The notes: generated by a model from the sequence alone, not told the origin. Positions 1-8,673 are shown, counted from the first letter of the stretch. The stretch is DNA of 22,306 nt from Larix sibirica (GCA_004151065.3 NWUY0304446782.1:1-22306), one strand, 5' to 3'. Numbers and translations: made by a program.

Positions 1-362
1 AACGTCGGCGATGTGTGTTTCATCTCTTCCGGCGCGGTAACTGGGTTGCAAATATATGATATTATGCGAAGTGGGCTGCTATATATCCTTCTTCCTCTCC
101 TCTGTAAGTCCTTCTGTCTTGTAATTATCTGCGGGCATGTAAACCTGCCTGGCCTTATCCTCTAAGCAATTGATGTGGTCCCTCCCTCTCTCTCTCGGCT
201 ACTGACTGACCATCCACCCGGTGTTTCTTCTAAGATCAAGTAATATAGGTTGGGCATAACTTATTCCCTCAACTAGTAAGAAGGCAGAAGTAAGGGTAAG
301 GGCACCCCCTCTAATCGAAGGCATATGGCAGCATATTAAGTAAGTGACGTTTCTAGGTCTAA

Positions 363-428
363 GGCAGGTCTATTCCTTGCAGTAGGTTCTTGTAATTGAT
401 TCAAAGTATAATTGTATTGGCTGCTCGG
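363..428 (+). repeat. Dispersed repeat module, copy 1
   Basis: This ~66-bp stretch starts with AGGTCTATTCCTT and ends with GTATTGG...CTGCTCGG. The same two end blocks in the same order occur at 1189-1261, with a diverged middle and slightly different length. That points to an old duplication inside the family A zone. Confidence 0.5.
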
Positions 429-473
429 CCGGACAAATGTGATAGATACTACCCGATTCATAGGGCAAGGCAA

Positions 474-488
474 AAAGTAAAGGGTTCA
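474..488 (+). repeat. 15-bp exact direct repeat, copy 1
   Basis: AAAGTAAAGGGTTCA occurs here and again at 754-768. Both are followed by sequence containing GCATA and TAAGG, so the similarity continues with changes. It is part of the family A zone. Confidence 0.5.
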
Positions 489-753
489 TAGCATATAAGG
501 CCCCATATATATAACGGTGAGGCACGGAGTGTTCGATCCTCATAAGGAGGCACCAGGTGTTGGTAAAGCCATGCCATTTGTTCCAGTCAATTACGAAAAC
601 GTTCTGAGATGCGTTTTTACTAAAGCAAATCCTTGTGTTAAGGGGTTATAAGGCATAATATCCACCGGGGCTGAGAACTATAATTTTTATTGAGCCAAAT
701 CGCTTCTTTTTCTCATTTCCTCGGCCTTTGGCCTGAGCGCCAGCCAGAATTGC

Positions 754-768
754 AAAGTAAAGGGTTCA
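754..768 (+). repeat. 15-bp exact direct repeat, copy 2
   Basis: Second copy of AAAGTAAAGGGTTCA (first at 474-488), followed by AGTAGGCATAAGG. Confidence 0.5.
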
Positions 769-1188
769 AGTAGGCATAAGGTTGATAGCACGGTACCCAA
801 GTACAAGTCTTTCCGCAATTGTTATTGAACGCCCGTACAACGCTCGCTCAAAGTTTGAGGAATAATCCACTAAGTAGGGTCAATGAGGCAGTACCTAGAA
901 GGTGGGTTAATAGGTTATAGCATGCACGTAAGTAAAGGCAAATAGGCGGCATAGTTAATACGACTGATCTAAGTGCTGTACAACTCCGAAGGTCTTCCTG
1001 GCTGCTGAATAAAAGGGTTAGGCATCACTCAATCTCCTCTCCTAGGGTGAAGGGAATAATCAAGTCAAGGGTTGGTGAATCCAAGGGCAGTACCCGCTCC
1101 AAGCACAAAGGGATAAATTCCTCAAGTGTCTAGGGCAGGTCTAGGTCTGAAGGTGGGTGGGTAACTATCAGGTGTAGGCGGCATAAAA

Positions 1189-1261
1189 AGGTAGGTCTAT
1201 TCCTTCCTTTCTAGCAATGGGTGCTCACTAATTCCCGAATCGTATTGGCACGGCTGCTCGG
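1189..1261 (+). repeat. Dispersed repeat module, copy 2
   Basis: Partner of the module at 363-428. It shares AGGTCTATTCCTT at the left end and GTATTGG followed by GGCTGCTCGG at the right end. The interior has diverged and carries small length changes. Confidence 0.5.
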
Positions 1262-2221
1262 TGGGAACAATAGGAGGAATAGAGGTACCCACTAAGTTAA
1301 TGAAGCAACAAGTGATATAAGGCTAACAAGTCTAGTTATTAAGGTGAGTAACTATCCGTAGCAGGCAGTATAAGTAAATGAAAGACGGGTAAGGCCTAGT
1401 AATGGGGTAGATTTAAGAAATTGTATTCTCCTAAGCGGTACCAATAGGTAATACGTGGTTGGTACCCCGCCCCGGAAGATCCTATACCAAGTTCATAAGG
1501 TAAAGGGAGGGGGTAAAGCCATACGCATCTAATCCATTCTGGCATAAGGTAAGTGTGGTTGGACATAACTTCATCTCCTAGGATTTCGGCAGTAGTAATT
1601 GAAAGGTCTATAACAAGGCGTATGCTCATAAGTAAAGGGTAAATGCCGTCCTCTCCTCCTCTACTTCTCTTCCAGGTATAATGAATAGGTTGGGCATCCA
1701 TCACTCCATGCTCCTAGGTTTCAGGCAATAAGAAAAAGGAAAGGTTAGCCGGTCTAATCCCGACCCGATCATAGAAGGTATAGTGCAGTAGCCATGAAGC
1801 GATTCCGGAGCGGTACTAGGTGGAAGGCAGTAGTAAGAGTAGTAAGTTCAGAGTAAGGTTGATCCATCTCATCCATCCATTCTATCCATCCAGTGCTGCT
1901 TGTAAGATAAAGTCATGGGCATTACTCAATCGTCCTGGGGTGACGGTATAAAGATAAGGGTAAAGGTAAGGTTGGTTGTGTGAGTGCTGTCTTAATTAAG
2001 AAATATTATAGTATCTCTCTACTAAGGATTTAAGAAGCAAGTGGTGTTTGGAAGCGTATATAATAAATCGCTAAGGTCTGTGAGCCAGCCAGTATTTCAA
2101 GTATTGTTAACAGGTTGTTGGTTGCATGCAATTAGGTAGCATAAACATTAATTGTGCAGGCTTGCTTTTATAAGTTAATACAACTGGTGGTAATAGTGCA
2201 AATGTCCAAGCACGTACGGAA

Positions 2222-3197
2222 TCAGTTATGGCTGTTCCTCAATCTGCCATTGAATCCTCTGCTCGAGTTCTGCCAAGATGTCACCATGCCTTTGGCAATT
2301 TTTCCATAATGCCTGGCACTTGAGGCATAGCTACTCTAATTTCTCTATCTATGCTCAGGCTTTAGTGACCACAAGATCAATTAGAAACATTTGCCTTTTC
2401 CTGTGTGCTTCGGCCTCCATGGCTACCAGTCTTGCCTTTTTCTACTTATTCTCATATTCTCGTCTCATTTATGCTTTCGTTGCTGACTTCAACAAACCCT
2501 TCCTGTTTTATGTGATCTGGCACATGGTTTCTCTTACCTTGGTGATTATGATGCTTGGCTATTTGGTGATCCCGAAATCCTCAGGCAAGTGAGTAAGTAC
2601 CTTTGCAAAATAGGTTTCTAGTTCCTCCTGCACCCTTGAAGCTTCTTCATGGACCTCTGCTTCCCTCACTCTTGCATTTGTAGCTTGTTTCTTTGTTATG
2701 GTGGCCTCCTCAACCTGTTTTCTCCAGCAACCTTCACTCTCTGTGGCCTGCTCCACTTGTGTGCACAACACCTCCTTTTCTTTTTCAATCTCCTCCAACG
2801 GGTCCTTGAAGCGTAGGTTATGAATCTGCAGATCCTCGATGTACTCATCCTTGTTCTTGAACCTACCCTTCATCTCCTTAATCAAATCTATGATAAGCTT
2901 GGCAAGGGAGGGAAGGTCCATCTTCCATAGGTCTACAATGTCCTGTGTCCGGACTATGTCTCCCTCGCGAAAGTCCTCCGCGATGATGGTAGCATGTGGT
3001 ATACAAAATGGTTATGCTCTGCTACCTTCTTGCTCTACCCACTCTACCACGGATTCCTTCTTCCCACTTTGGAATCTGCACTCATGACCTGAGCCGGAGA
3101 CTTGTAGCACGACCAGCGGTTGTATAATTTTTTGAATGGGGGCCTTAGGCAGTGGCACAACCAGTGTTGAGGGGGTTGCAACCGGTGCTGAGGGGGG
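2222..3197 (-). pseudogene. C-terminal part of a decayed nuclear-type protein, coiled coil
   Basis: Read on the minus strand, one frame runs from about 3197 down past 2559. It contains a Pro/Ala/Thr/Val stretch coded at about 3130-3195 with a short internal duplication, then a charged segment, an in-frame TAA at 3012-3014, and a 120-codon open stretch (2921-2559). That stretch is rich in Glu, Lys, Gln and Leu with heptad-like spacing over roughly residues 28-105, so it should form a coiled coil. A TAG closes it at 2561-2559. The same frame continues as charged, coiled-coil-like sequence down to about 2222 with about six more stops. I do not recognise the family. A gag-like or other retroelement-associated protein is possible. 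The hydrophobic plus-strand frame at 2278-2592 is probably its antisense shadow. Confidence 0.5.
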
Positions 3198-4035
3198 TAA
3201 CTTCTTTAGACCTAATATCGGGGTTTAGACGCAAGTACTCATCTATCACATCCCCTTGTTTTTCCTCTCCTAGTATGGTTACCCATCCAAACTTTTTACC
3301 ATGGGACTTCACCAGGTCCCTTGCCTTCTCTGCTATAATATCCTCTTCGCTGGTGGCCTCCTTTACTGCAAAGCCTAGAGGTCTTTATTTTCTTCTTGGA
3401 TGTGGTGGTGGGGGCATTTATTATGGGACTTCTTCAATCAATATGCCCTACTGCGCTGCTTCTTGTTGGGACTCTTCTTGCGACGGGTCAATGAATGTAG
3501 TGTCACCTGGTAGTGACACTTATTCTCCGTCTTGTGTCCTTTGCAGGCCGCGACTGAAGTCGTATGAGTCTGACTCCTCCGTGTGCTTGGGGATGGGAAT
3601 TCTCACCGGTATGATCAATGTAGGCCGTGGTGGATTACTAATAAGCACCGGTAGTTGTAGTGTTGATCGAGGGGAAGTCAATGTTGCTGCTGGTCAAAAC
3701 CCTCCTTCACTTGTGACCTGCTGTTGAAGGGACTAGTGAAGATGCAGCAACAAGGATTTAATCATTCCACCTTAGCACAGGAGTACCACTCACTCTTGGG
3801 TAGCAGTGCTAGTGCCCTTGCCTTGCGGGGACGTTGAAACATTGTGCATCACACAACTACTAGATACACCAACGATGGGAGGAGGTAGAAGCAGGGCTTG
3901 TCCGGTGACCGGGTTAAATGCCTTCTCACTGATGATGATAAGCCCCAGCCATTTACGCGTCTTTGAGTCATCCGACTCAGTGGACTCTGATTTTGTATCC
4001 CCCTCCACACTGAGCCGTGGTTGCTTTTTTGGGCC
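3198..4035 (-). pseudogene. Middle part of the same decayed protein, acidic and Ser/Pro-rich
   Basis: This minus-strand frame runs from 4035 to 3198. It opens with an 80-codon hydrophilic stretch (GPKKQPRLSVEGD, then Ser/Asp/Glu-rich) to a TGA at 3792-3790. About nine further stops follow, with protein-like text between them, such as IPVRIPIPKHTEESDSYDF and, at about 3200-3350, EEDIIAEKARDLVKSHGKKF. The step into the downstream frame falls at a run of six C on the coding strand (plus-strand G run 3192-3197). The mix of charged, low-complexity and helical segments resembles a plant nuclear or transposon-associated protein. I cannot name it. A 191-codon frame on the opposite strand (3152-3727) overlaps but begins at GTG. 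Confidence 0.45.
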
Positions 4036-4205
4036 CTATATGGATGGGACCTCTCTCCTCTGCGCCTGCCTATAGAAGGGTCATCTTTCCTTATTTATTT
4101 TTATGTTTCTCCGCTGCCTGGGCCCACTTATGCTGGGAATGAGGAGGCCGGTTCAACAAGTGCTGATAGAAAGGCTGCTGGTTCAAATGTTTATGAGTCC
4201 CAGTG
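4036..4205 (-). pseudogene. Gln/His-rich upstream piece of the same remnant
   Basis: Minus-strand text here is THKHLNQQPFYQHLLNRPP and onward, Gln/His/Asn-rich, ending at a TAA and then a TAG. It joins the acidic segment only through a frame change near the A run read from plus-strand T run 4025-4030. Composition and word order resemble the Gln-rich remnant at 7519-7793, which is on the same strand. This suggests both come from one type of parent protein. No function can be assigned. Confidence 0.35.
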
Positions 4206-4338
4206 ACTCCTAGGTTGATGAGAAAGAAGATAAAATGAGTGGAGGAAAGTGCCCATGGCTCCTACAGCAGAATTGGATTTGTCCAGGGGTAGAGCCAAGG
4301 CAATTTGGTTTTTGCTTAGATGAAAACAATTGTTGAGA

Positions 4339-4466
4339 GGTGCAATTAACAAGTGTGGATAAGCCAAAGGAGGTGCAATTCGCAGGAGTGGATCAGCAAC
4401 GAGAAGGGTTATTTGCAAGTGTAGACTAGCCACAGGACAGGCAATCTACAGGTGTGGATATGACTC
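4339..4466 (+). repeat. Four imperfect tandem repeats of 33-35 bp
   Basis: Units start at 4339, 4372, 4407 and 4440, so the period is 33, 35 and 33 bp. The shared pattern is GGTGCAATT, a few variable bases, CAAGTGTGGAT, then AGCCACAGGA. Because the period is close to a multiple of three, both strands give repeating peptides, for example plus-strand pieces GAIRRSG and AIYRCGY. I do not take it as coding. It sits just upstream (on the minus strand) of the Gln-rich remnant. Confidence 0.6.
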
Positions 4467-4480
4467 TCTATAGGTTATGG

Positions 4481-6075
4481 CAGTTTCCAGAGGCTTAGTT
4501 CTTTTAGTATAGTATACATTGGTACTATAGTGTAAAATGAGCAGCTTTTCAGAGTTTATAGAGGATATTGGTTAAAAAGTACAACACGTCGTCCCTTCAA
4601 ATGAGGATTGGTTACTTAAGATTGGTGAGAATGATCACTTTCAAAACTATTGGTGGAAGTACGCGTGATCAATCAAAATATATGAGGTGAGTCAATAAAG
4701 AAAGCTTTATCAGGGCGAATAAATAAATAAAGCTTTGTCAAGGTCCCTATCTGACGGCTAGTCTCGTCTCCATAGGTGGGTGCAACCGGGTCTTATGTCT
4801 TAAACTCACGAATGCTCACGTTGAAGAACTTAAGTGAAGACTTAGTATAAAGGTTGAGCAAGGGAGCTTAGGTGAATCTTTAAACCCGTCCTCAATTGCC
4901 CTTTTAGCAGGCGTTTATAACTACCTACCGTAGCTCCGCAGGTGTTATCCAATCTTGGCTAATCAGTTTCAATAAATAACAAAAAATATGTGTAAGTGCC
5001 ATCCTCCCCTATGGAAGCTCATACCAATGAATCTTACTTCTTATCTTACAATGTAGTATAATGATGCAATTGATGCAATATTACTATAAAATCTTATGAT
5101 GCAATTGATGCAATCTTATATTTTTAGTAGTAATTGTGTAAACGTACCCTCCTTCGAGCAAAGCAGCTAATAAAATGAAACAAGATAAAGTAGGAAAATG
5201 AAATAGGACCCTGACTTACCGCCCATCTTACCCGAATAACCGGTATCACCCGAATAGTGTTCTTACCTTGAAGGAAGGCTCTTTACTCAATAATAAATAA
5301 AGTGTATGTCGCTCTGATCCTCACCTAAATCTGACTGAGGACCCAGCTAACTCCTTAAATATTATTTTGGGTTGGGTCAGATAGGGGAATAACTAGGATA
5401 TTTTATCCCGACTCCTCTAAGTATAGGTCCAATTTATATACTTGTGTAACCACAGATCTGTTCCCATAGTACCCGGATGCTAGCAACATTTCACTATTGG
5501 CTTGGACTTGGGTTCGACACATCAGCCTACCCACTTATTTGCATTAATTTCTTTTATTTCAACTATCTCTCCAACAAGTAGTACTATTGCACGCACCTAA
5601 ATTGGATATGATGAACCAGCTTATTGAATGAAATGAAATCTACGTGAGTTGGATGGATAATACCCGGCTCTACTTAACCTTCTAAACCTTCCATCTGCAC
5701 TAATACCAATCTCACTTTTCACATGTGGCCTCAAGTCTTATTCAGTGAAGCTCATGTGGCCGGTGGTTACTTCCATCACGTTACCAATGGAGTTGCTTGA
5801 AAGACCACTTTTATCAGTGAATTGTCGGTCGGCTTCGCATGCGCATTAATCCCTCGTTTGGTCCAGCTCCGGTTTCCTATGTGGAGTAGTAGATCGCTCG
5901 TTACGACCCTTAATTGATAAAAGAATTGTTTGCTGCTGGATTGGCCCAGATCGACCCCGCTTTTTCCATTAACAAAGGATAAGTAAGTTCCGACCCGTAC
6001 CCCATTGTTGTACACTGTAATGTTGGCATAAATAAAGTTTTGTTTAATACTTCATTTTCATCTTAGAGAGATACT
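4481..6075. other. Gene-less stretch with small AT-rich repeats
   Basis: No gene is recognised. An imperfect direct repeat containing AAAGCTTTATCAGG or AAAGCTTTGTCAAGG lies at 4694-4743, next to a short TAAA run. An exact 19-bp repeat lies at 5061-5114. ACCCGAATA occurs twice near 5230-5255. The only longer frame (6015-5776, minus, 79 codons) is unrecognised. A 15-base match to the plant mitochondrial large-subunit rRNA, as I remember it, occurs at 5983-5997 but has no extended similarity. Confidence 0.4.
5061..5114 (+). repeat. 19-bp exact direct repeat, period 35 bp
   Basis: ATGATGCAATTGATGCAAT occurs at 5061-5079 and 5096-5114. Each copy is itself a near tandem of GATGCAATT. The 16 bp between them are AT-rich. 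No gene context. Confidence 0.7.
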
Positions 6076-6919
6076 TGGTTGCTTTAAACTAGTGCACCCT
6101 GCCACATGACATTTATAGAAGATTTCTTTGAAGAATTGAATGACAATGTAGATGGTTAAGTATATTTTGTATAAAAATCCAGTCTAAAACCCAAGGGAAT
6201 TGGCACCATCAGGCTCATATTGCCTAGATTCCCTGACTTTTTGTTGCATAATGCTTTATATCTTCCGGAGTTGCAGAGAAACTTGTTGTCTCCTGTGCAC
6301 ATTTCAGAGCAAGGTTATTTGATCCACACATTCGATGGGCAAGTTGATATAAGGAGATCCTCTAACAACCAAGTCATCATGACTGGATGGGAAGATGAGA
6401 GACTAATTAAGTTGAAAGGAACATTTGCAAGAGCTCATAATGTTTCATACCACTCTCAGCATGAAGAAGGTACATTGTCATCCAGTCTCTTGTGGCATGT
6501 TATATATGGGCATATCAATTATGATAGTTTTCATTTGTTAAAGAGGAATGGTGTCTCTGGTTTTCCCACCATTCCAAATAAGTTGAAACACTGTGATGCT
6601 TGTATTCTTGGCAAACATAGTAAGCAGCCTTTCGATGATTCACTTTATAGAGCATGTATAAAATTAGAATTAATACACTCTGATGTGTGTGGCCCCATGC
6701 ATGGTTCTTCTCAAAATGGTAATAAGTATCTCATTCTTTTTTTTCTTATAACACTAGGATGTGTTGGGTTTATTTATTAAGCAAAAATTTGAAGCACTTA
6801 TAACATTTTCAAACTTTCATATATTAATTTGAAAGGAAGCATAATCTCATATTGGCACTATTTGTAGTAATAATGGAAAAGAATATACCTATGATGAATT
6901 TGATAACTATCTTTGTCTA
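6076..6919 (+). pseudogene. Ty1/copia retrotransposon pol fragment (protease end, GAG-pre-integrase, start of integrase)
   Basis: One plus-strand frame from 6076 to 6777 reads from the end of the protease into the zinc-binding domain and the integrase. The protease active-site Asp codon is TAA (6085-6087), and TAA also occurs at 6157-6159 and 6172-6174. From 6175 the frame is open for about 200 codons. It has no ATG start; counting from the TTG at 6220, His93 and His98 (LWHVIYGHIN) and Cys125 and Cys128 (CDAC) form the HHCC zinc site of the GAG-pre-integrase domain. HSDVCGPM at 153-160 opens the integrase core, with the first catalytic Asp at 155. After a T8 run (6737-6744) the frame changes, and it changes again near 6780. 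The second catalytic position is AAT (Asn) in SNNGKEYTYDEF (from 6866). Reverse transcriptase, RNase H and LTRs are absent. The element is dead and truncated at both ends. Confidence 0.9.
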
Positions 6920-6924
6920 ACATG

Positions 6925-7511
6925 AGCTGGTGGTTCAATTCTGGTGGATCAACAACTTACTCTAGATCAATTGCAATTGGTGGTACTGTATCATGGGCTG
7001 GTCATAAAAAGCTGGATCTACTCCTCGGTCAACAAGGTAAACCGGCTCCATAGATGCTGCTTCCTTAGGTGCTACCATTGCTCCAACTCCCACTGCCGCT
7101 AGAGTTTGCTTGGAACCCGCCTATCATACTACTACACCAGGGATTAAACTGCAACCTCCAATAATAGCTTTGATGCTTAGTCAACAAGGTCAACTTACTT
7201 TTTACCGTGTTAGTATATTGCTCTATAATGGGGTCTGCTCCAACAGCGACTTCTGGCTTTCGATCCTACTTTTTCACTGCCTTTGCCCCATTAGCCTGTG
7301 CCTCTTGTCCCTTCAATACTACTTTTTGGGTATCGATCTTGATCTTAGAGTGGATCTGCATGTGGATTCCTATCATGGGCAATTCCTCAGTCTCTTTCGC
7401 ATGGCTTGATGATCTGTCTGGGGCCTGTACCTGATGATCCCTACTAACCGACTCAGGTTTCTTATTTTTTGACTGAAGTGAGGAGAAGCAATGCGCGGCT
7501 ATCCCACCTCA
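6925..7511 (-). pseudogene. Lys/Glu-rich part of a decayed retroelement- or nuclear-type protein
   Basis: The minus-strand frame is open from 7508 to 7269, ends at TAG 7268-7266, then continues open to TAA 7067-7065, with more stops toward 6925. The text is hydrophilic and protein-like: SKNKKPESVSRDHQVQAPD, later KIKIDTQKVVLKGQEAQANG, and a Gly/Ser-rich segment SSGSGSWSNGS. At the upstream end a Cys, a TGA in a Cys-like position, and later His-Cys (coded at about 7490-7520) could be the wreck of a CCHC zinc knuckle, as in a gag protein. Spacing is short and one ligand is lost, so this is only a suggestion. The plus-strand frames 7110-7434 are its shadows. It abuts the copia fragment within a few bases and lies on the opposite strand. 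Confidence 0.4.
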
Positions 7512-7518
7512 AATTGTG

Positions 7519-7793
7519 CTATTCAATTGGCTCTTGGTACTGCTTTTTGTTATGCTGCTTTTGCTGCTTGTCCTGGGACTACTTTTGATACTGGGGATGC
7601 TAGTCGTAGTGCTGCCAGTTCAACTAATGCTGGGAATTATTCTGAGAATGCTGCTTCTGAAACTGCTTATTGAAATGCTTGTTCCACTGCTCTTCCAACT
7701 GCTTATGGTGGGAATGCTGGGACTGGTGCTACTTGGAATGATGCTCTTGGTTGTTATGTTGCTCTTGGTGCTGCTTTCTTTGCTCTACTATTA
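7519..7793 (-). pseudogene. Gln-rich segment with five TAG stops
   Basis: On the minus strand about a quarter of some 90 codons are Gln, mixed with His, Lys, Asn and Ser (for example NKHFNKQFQKQHSQNNSQH). There are five in-frame stops and all are TAG, each one C-to-T change from CAG. It precedes the segment at 6925-7511 with a frame change between. The plus strand is also low complexity: one frame is Leu-rich and open (7516-7794), another is Ala/Gly/Thr-rich with one TGA at 7671. The direction of coding is therefore an inference from the stop pattern and from the neighbouring minus-strand segment. Confidence 0.4.
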
Positions 7794-8480
7794 ATCAGAA
7801 GGTGCTGTAAAAAACCCTATTTTGAAAAATCAATTCAAAAGGTCAACAGAATCAACCGTATCAACTGCAGAACCAACTGGATTGCTAGTGGTGCTGGATC
7901 AATAGCTAAGCCTCTGGATACTCTTGCCTCTGGATGCTATGGTTCGTTCTGGCTAAGTAACTCTAAGGTCATTACTGAGAATTGAAACTCATCAATTATC
8001 AGGTCAGGTTATTAATAGTTGGTTATATTTATATATAAATCCTTCCTCAGGGATGTCGCTAGTCCTAATGGAATAGGCACTAGTAGCCACCGTGAAAGAG
8101 GCAGCACTAGCAGCCGCCTTATGGACATAAATAAAAGGGTACGGCCGCAACCGCCACCTTAGCAGGGGTAGTAGGAGACTCTGCTGAGTCAACTGGTTCA
8201 ACCGCGGAAGAAACTGGTGGGTTCGCGGAGAGACATCAACGACGTATCTGGTTAAGCTGCTACAGGCACTACTGCTACTAACCCCGAACATGGTGGTTAT
8301 ATACCATATTTTTATGGAAACATACAAAGGAAAGTTTCCTTTCCTGCTGCTGGGCTGCCGATGACTGGACTTAGATGGTGGCTTTGGTCATGCCTTTACT
8401 GGGACCTCTGCTCTATTAGCTGCTTATGCCCGTGCCTCTGCTACAGAAAGGGATTTTTCACTTTTCTTATGTTAGCAGTA
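7794..8480. other. Low-complexity, codon-like DNA without a recognisable gene
   Basis: Period-three text rich in GCT, GGT, ACT and TCT continues here in short pieces, for example plus-strand SAESTGSTAEETGGF (about 8180-8225) and TGTSALLAAYARASATER (about 8398-8451). GGTCAACAGAATCAACC-like words give Gln-rich text on the plus strand at about 7840-7880. GGCACTAGTAGCC and GGCAGCACTAGCAGCC form a short local repeat near 8075-8120. The minus-strand frame 8327-8004 is unrecognised. These look like more scraps of the low-complexity proteins to the left. Confidence 0.3.
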
Positions 8481-8492
8481 CAGCTAAGTAAA

Positions 8493-8673
8493 TAATAAGT
8501 ACTTACACTATTATTAATTATTTGCGAACGCAGCCAAGAGATTAATATATAGAACTTTAACAGTTATTAATACGTCGCAATATGTTAGTTAATTGTGTCG
8601 ATCTGGCAGCCTCTTAAACTAGCTTTCGAACTGTTACATGAAGCAGTCTTGAACAATTATTAAGATTTGCGAG
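8493..8673 (+). repeat. Three copies of a ~32-bp dispersed repeat (family B)
   Basis: Copies lie at 8498-8529, 8551-8580 and 8644-8673. The shared core is CTTGAACAATTATTAAG, followed by a T-rich bridge and a GCGA or GCAA end. The first copy and the copy at 20793-20824 align without gaps at 25 of 32 positions and share TAATAAGTACTT across their left ends. The third copy shares 17 exact bases with the one at 20797-20813. No gene overlaps. Confidence 0.65.

Larger units (their letters stand above)
1..2040. repeat. Non-coding zone of diverged short repeats (family A)
   Basis: No gene is recognised here. The zone is built largely from imperfect copies of a few modules. The clearest has a core like GGTTGGGCATNACTCAATC, followed by CTCCTAGG, then GGCAGTAATAAG and an A/G-rich tail with AAGGGTAAGG. 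Copies lie at about 247-302, 1014-1070, 1557-1606, 1687-1745 and 1914-1966, all in the same orientation. Many other fragments carry GGCATAA, GGTACC or AAGTAAAGGG. Open frames in this zone (for example 1396-1704 minus) show no family resemblance and are taken as chance. A CATC microsatellite lies at 1863-1891. Copies were found by eye and their ends are approximate. Confidence 0.55.

Noticed and set aside
926-936. CGTAAGTAAAGG resembling a CRTA-type plant mitochondrial promoter
   Set aside because: The motif is short and common in this A/G-rich zone, and no gene lies downstream.
1396-1704. 102-codon minus-strand frame
   Set aside because: It runs through three members of the family A repeats and has no recognisable features, so a chance frame is the simpler reading.
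2278-2592. Hydrophobic 104-codon plus-strand frame with apparent membrane segments
   Set aside because: It lies antisense to charged, heptad-like coding text on the minus strand, and antisense of Glu/Lys/Gln-rich coding sequence is naturally Phe/Leu/Ser-rich. No family is recognised.
5505-5520. GGGTTCGACAC and similar GTTCGA words (also at 532 and 17893, minus) as T-loops of tRNA genes
   Set aside because: The bases around them do not form the five-base T stem, and no partner arms are visible.
7516-7794. Leu-rich plus-strand frame resembling a membrane protein
   Set aside because: It is one of three readings of a low-complexity CTG/CTT-rich stretch. The Leu runs follow from the composition, and the opposite strand gives better supported text.
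8497-8673. CRISPR-like array (regular short repeats at 8.5 kb)
   Set aside because: Repeats are imperfect, spacings are 53 and about 94 bp, there are no uniform spacers and no cas genes, and the context is not prokaryotic.
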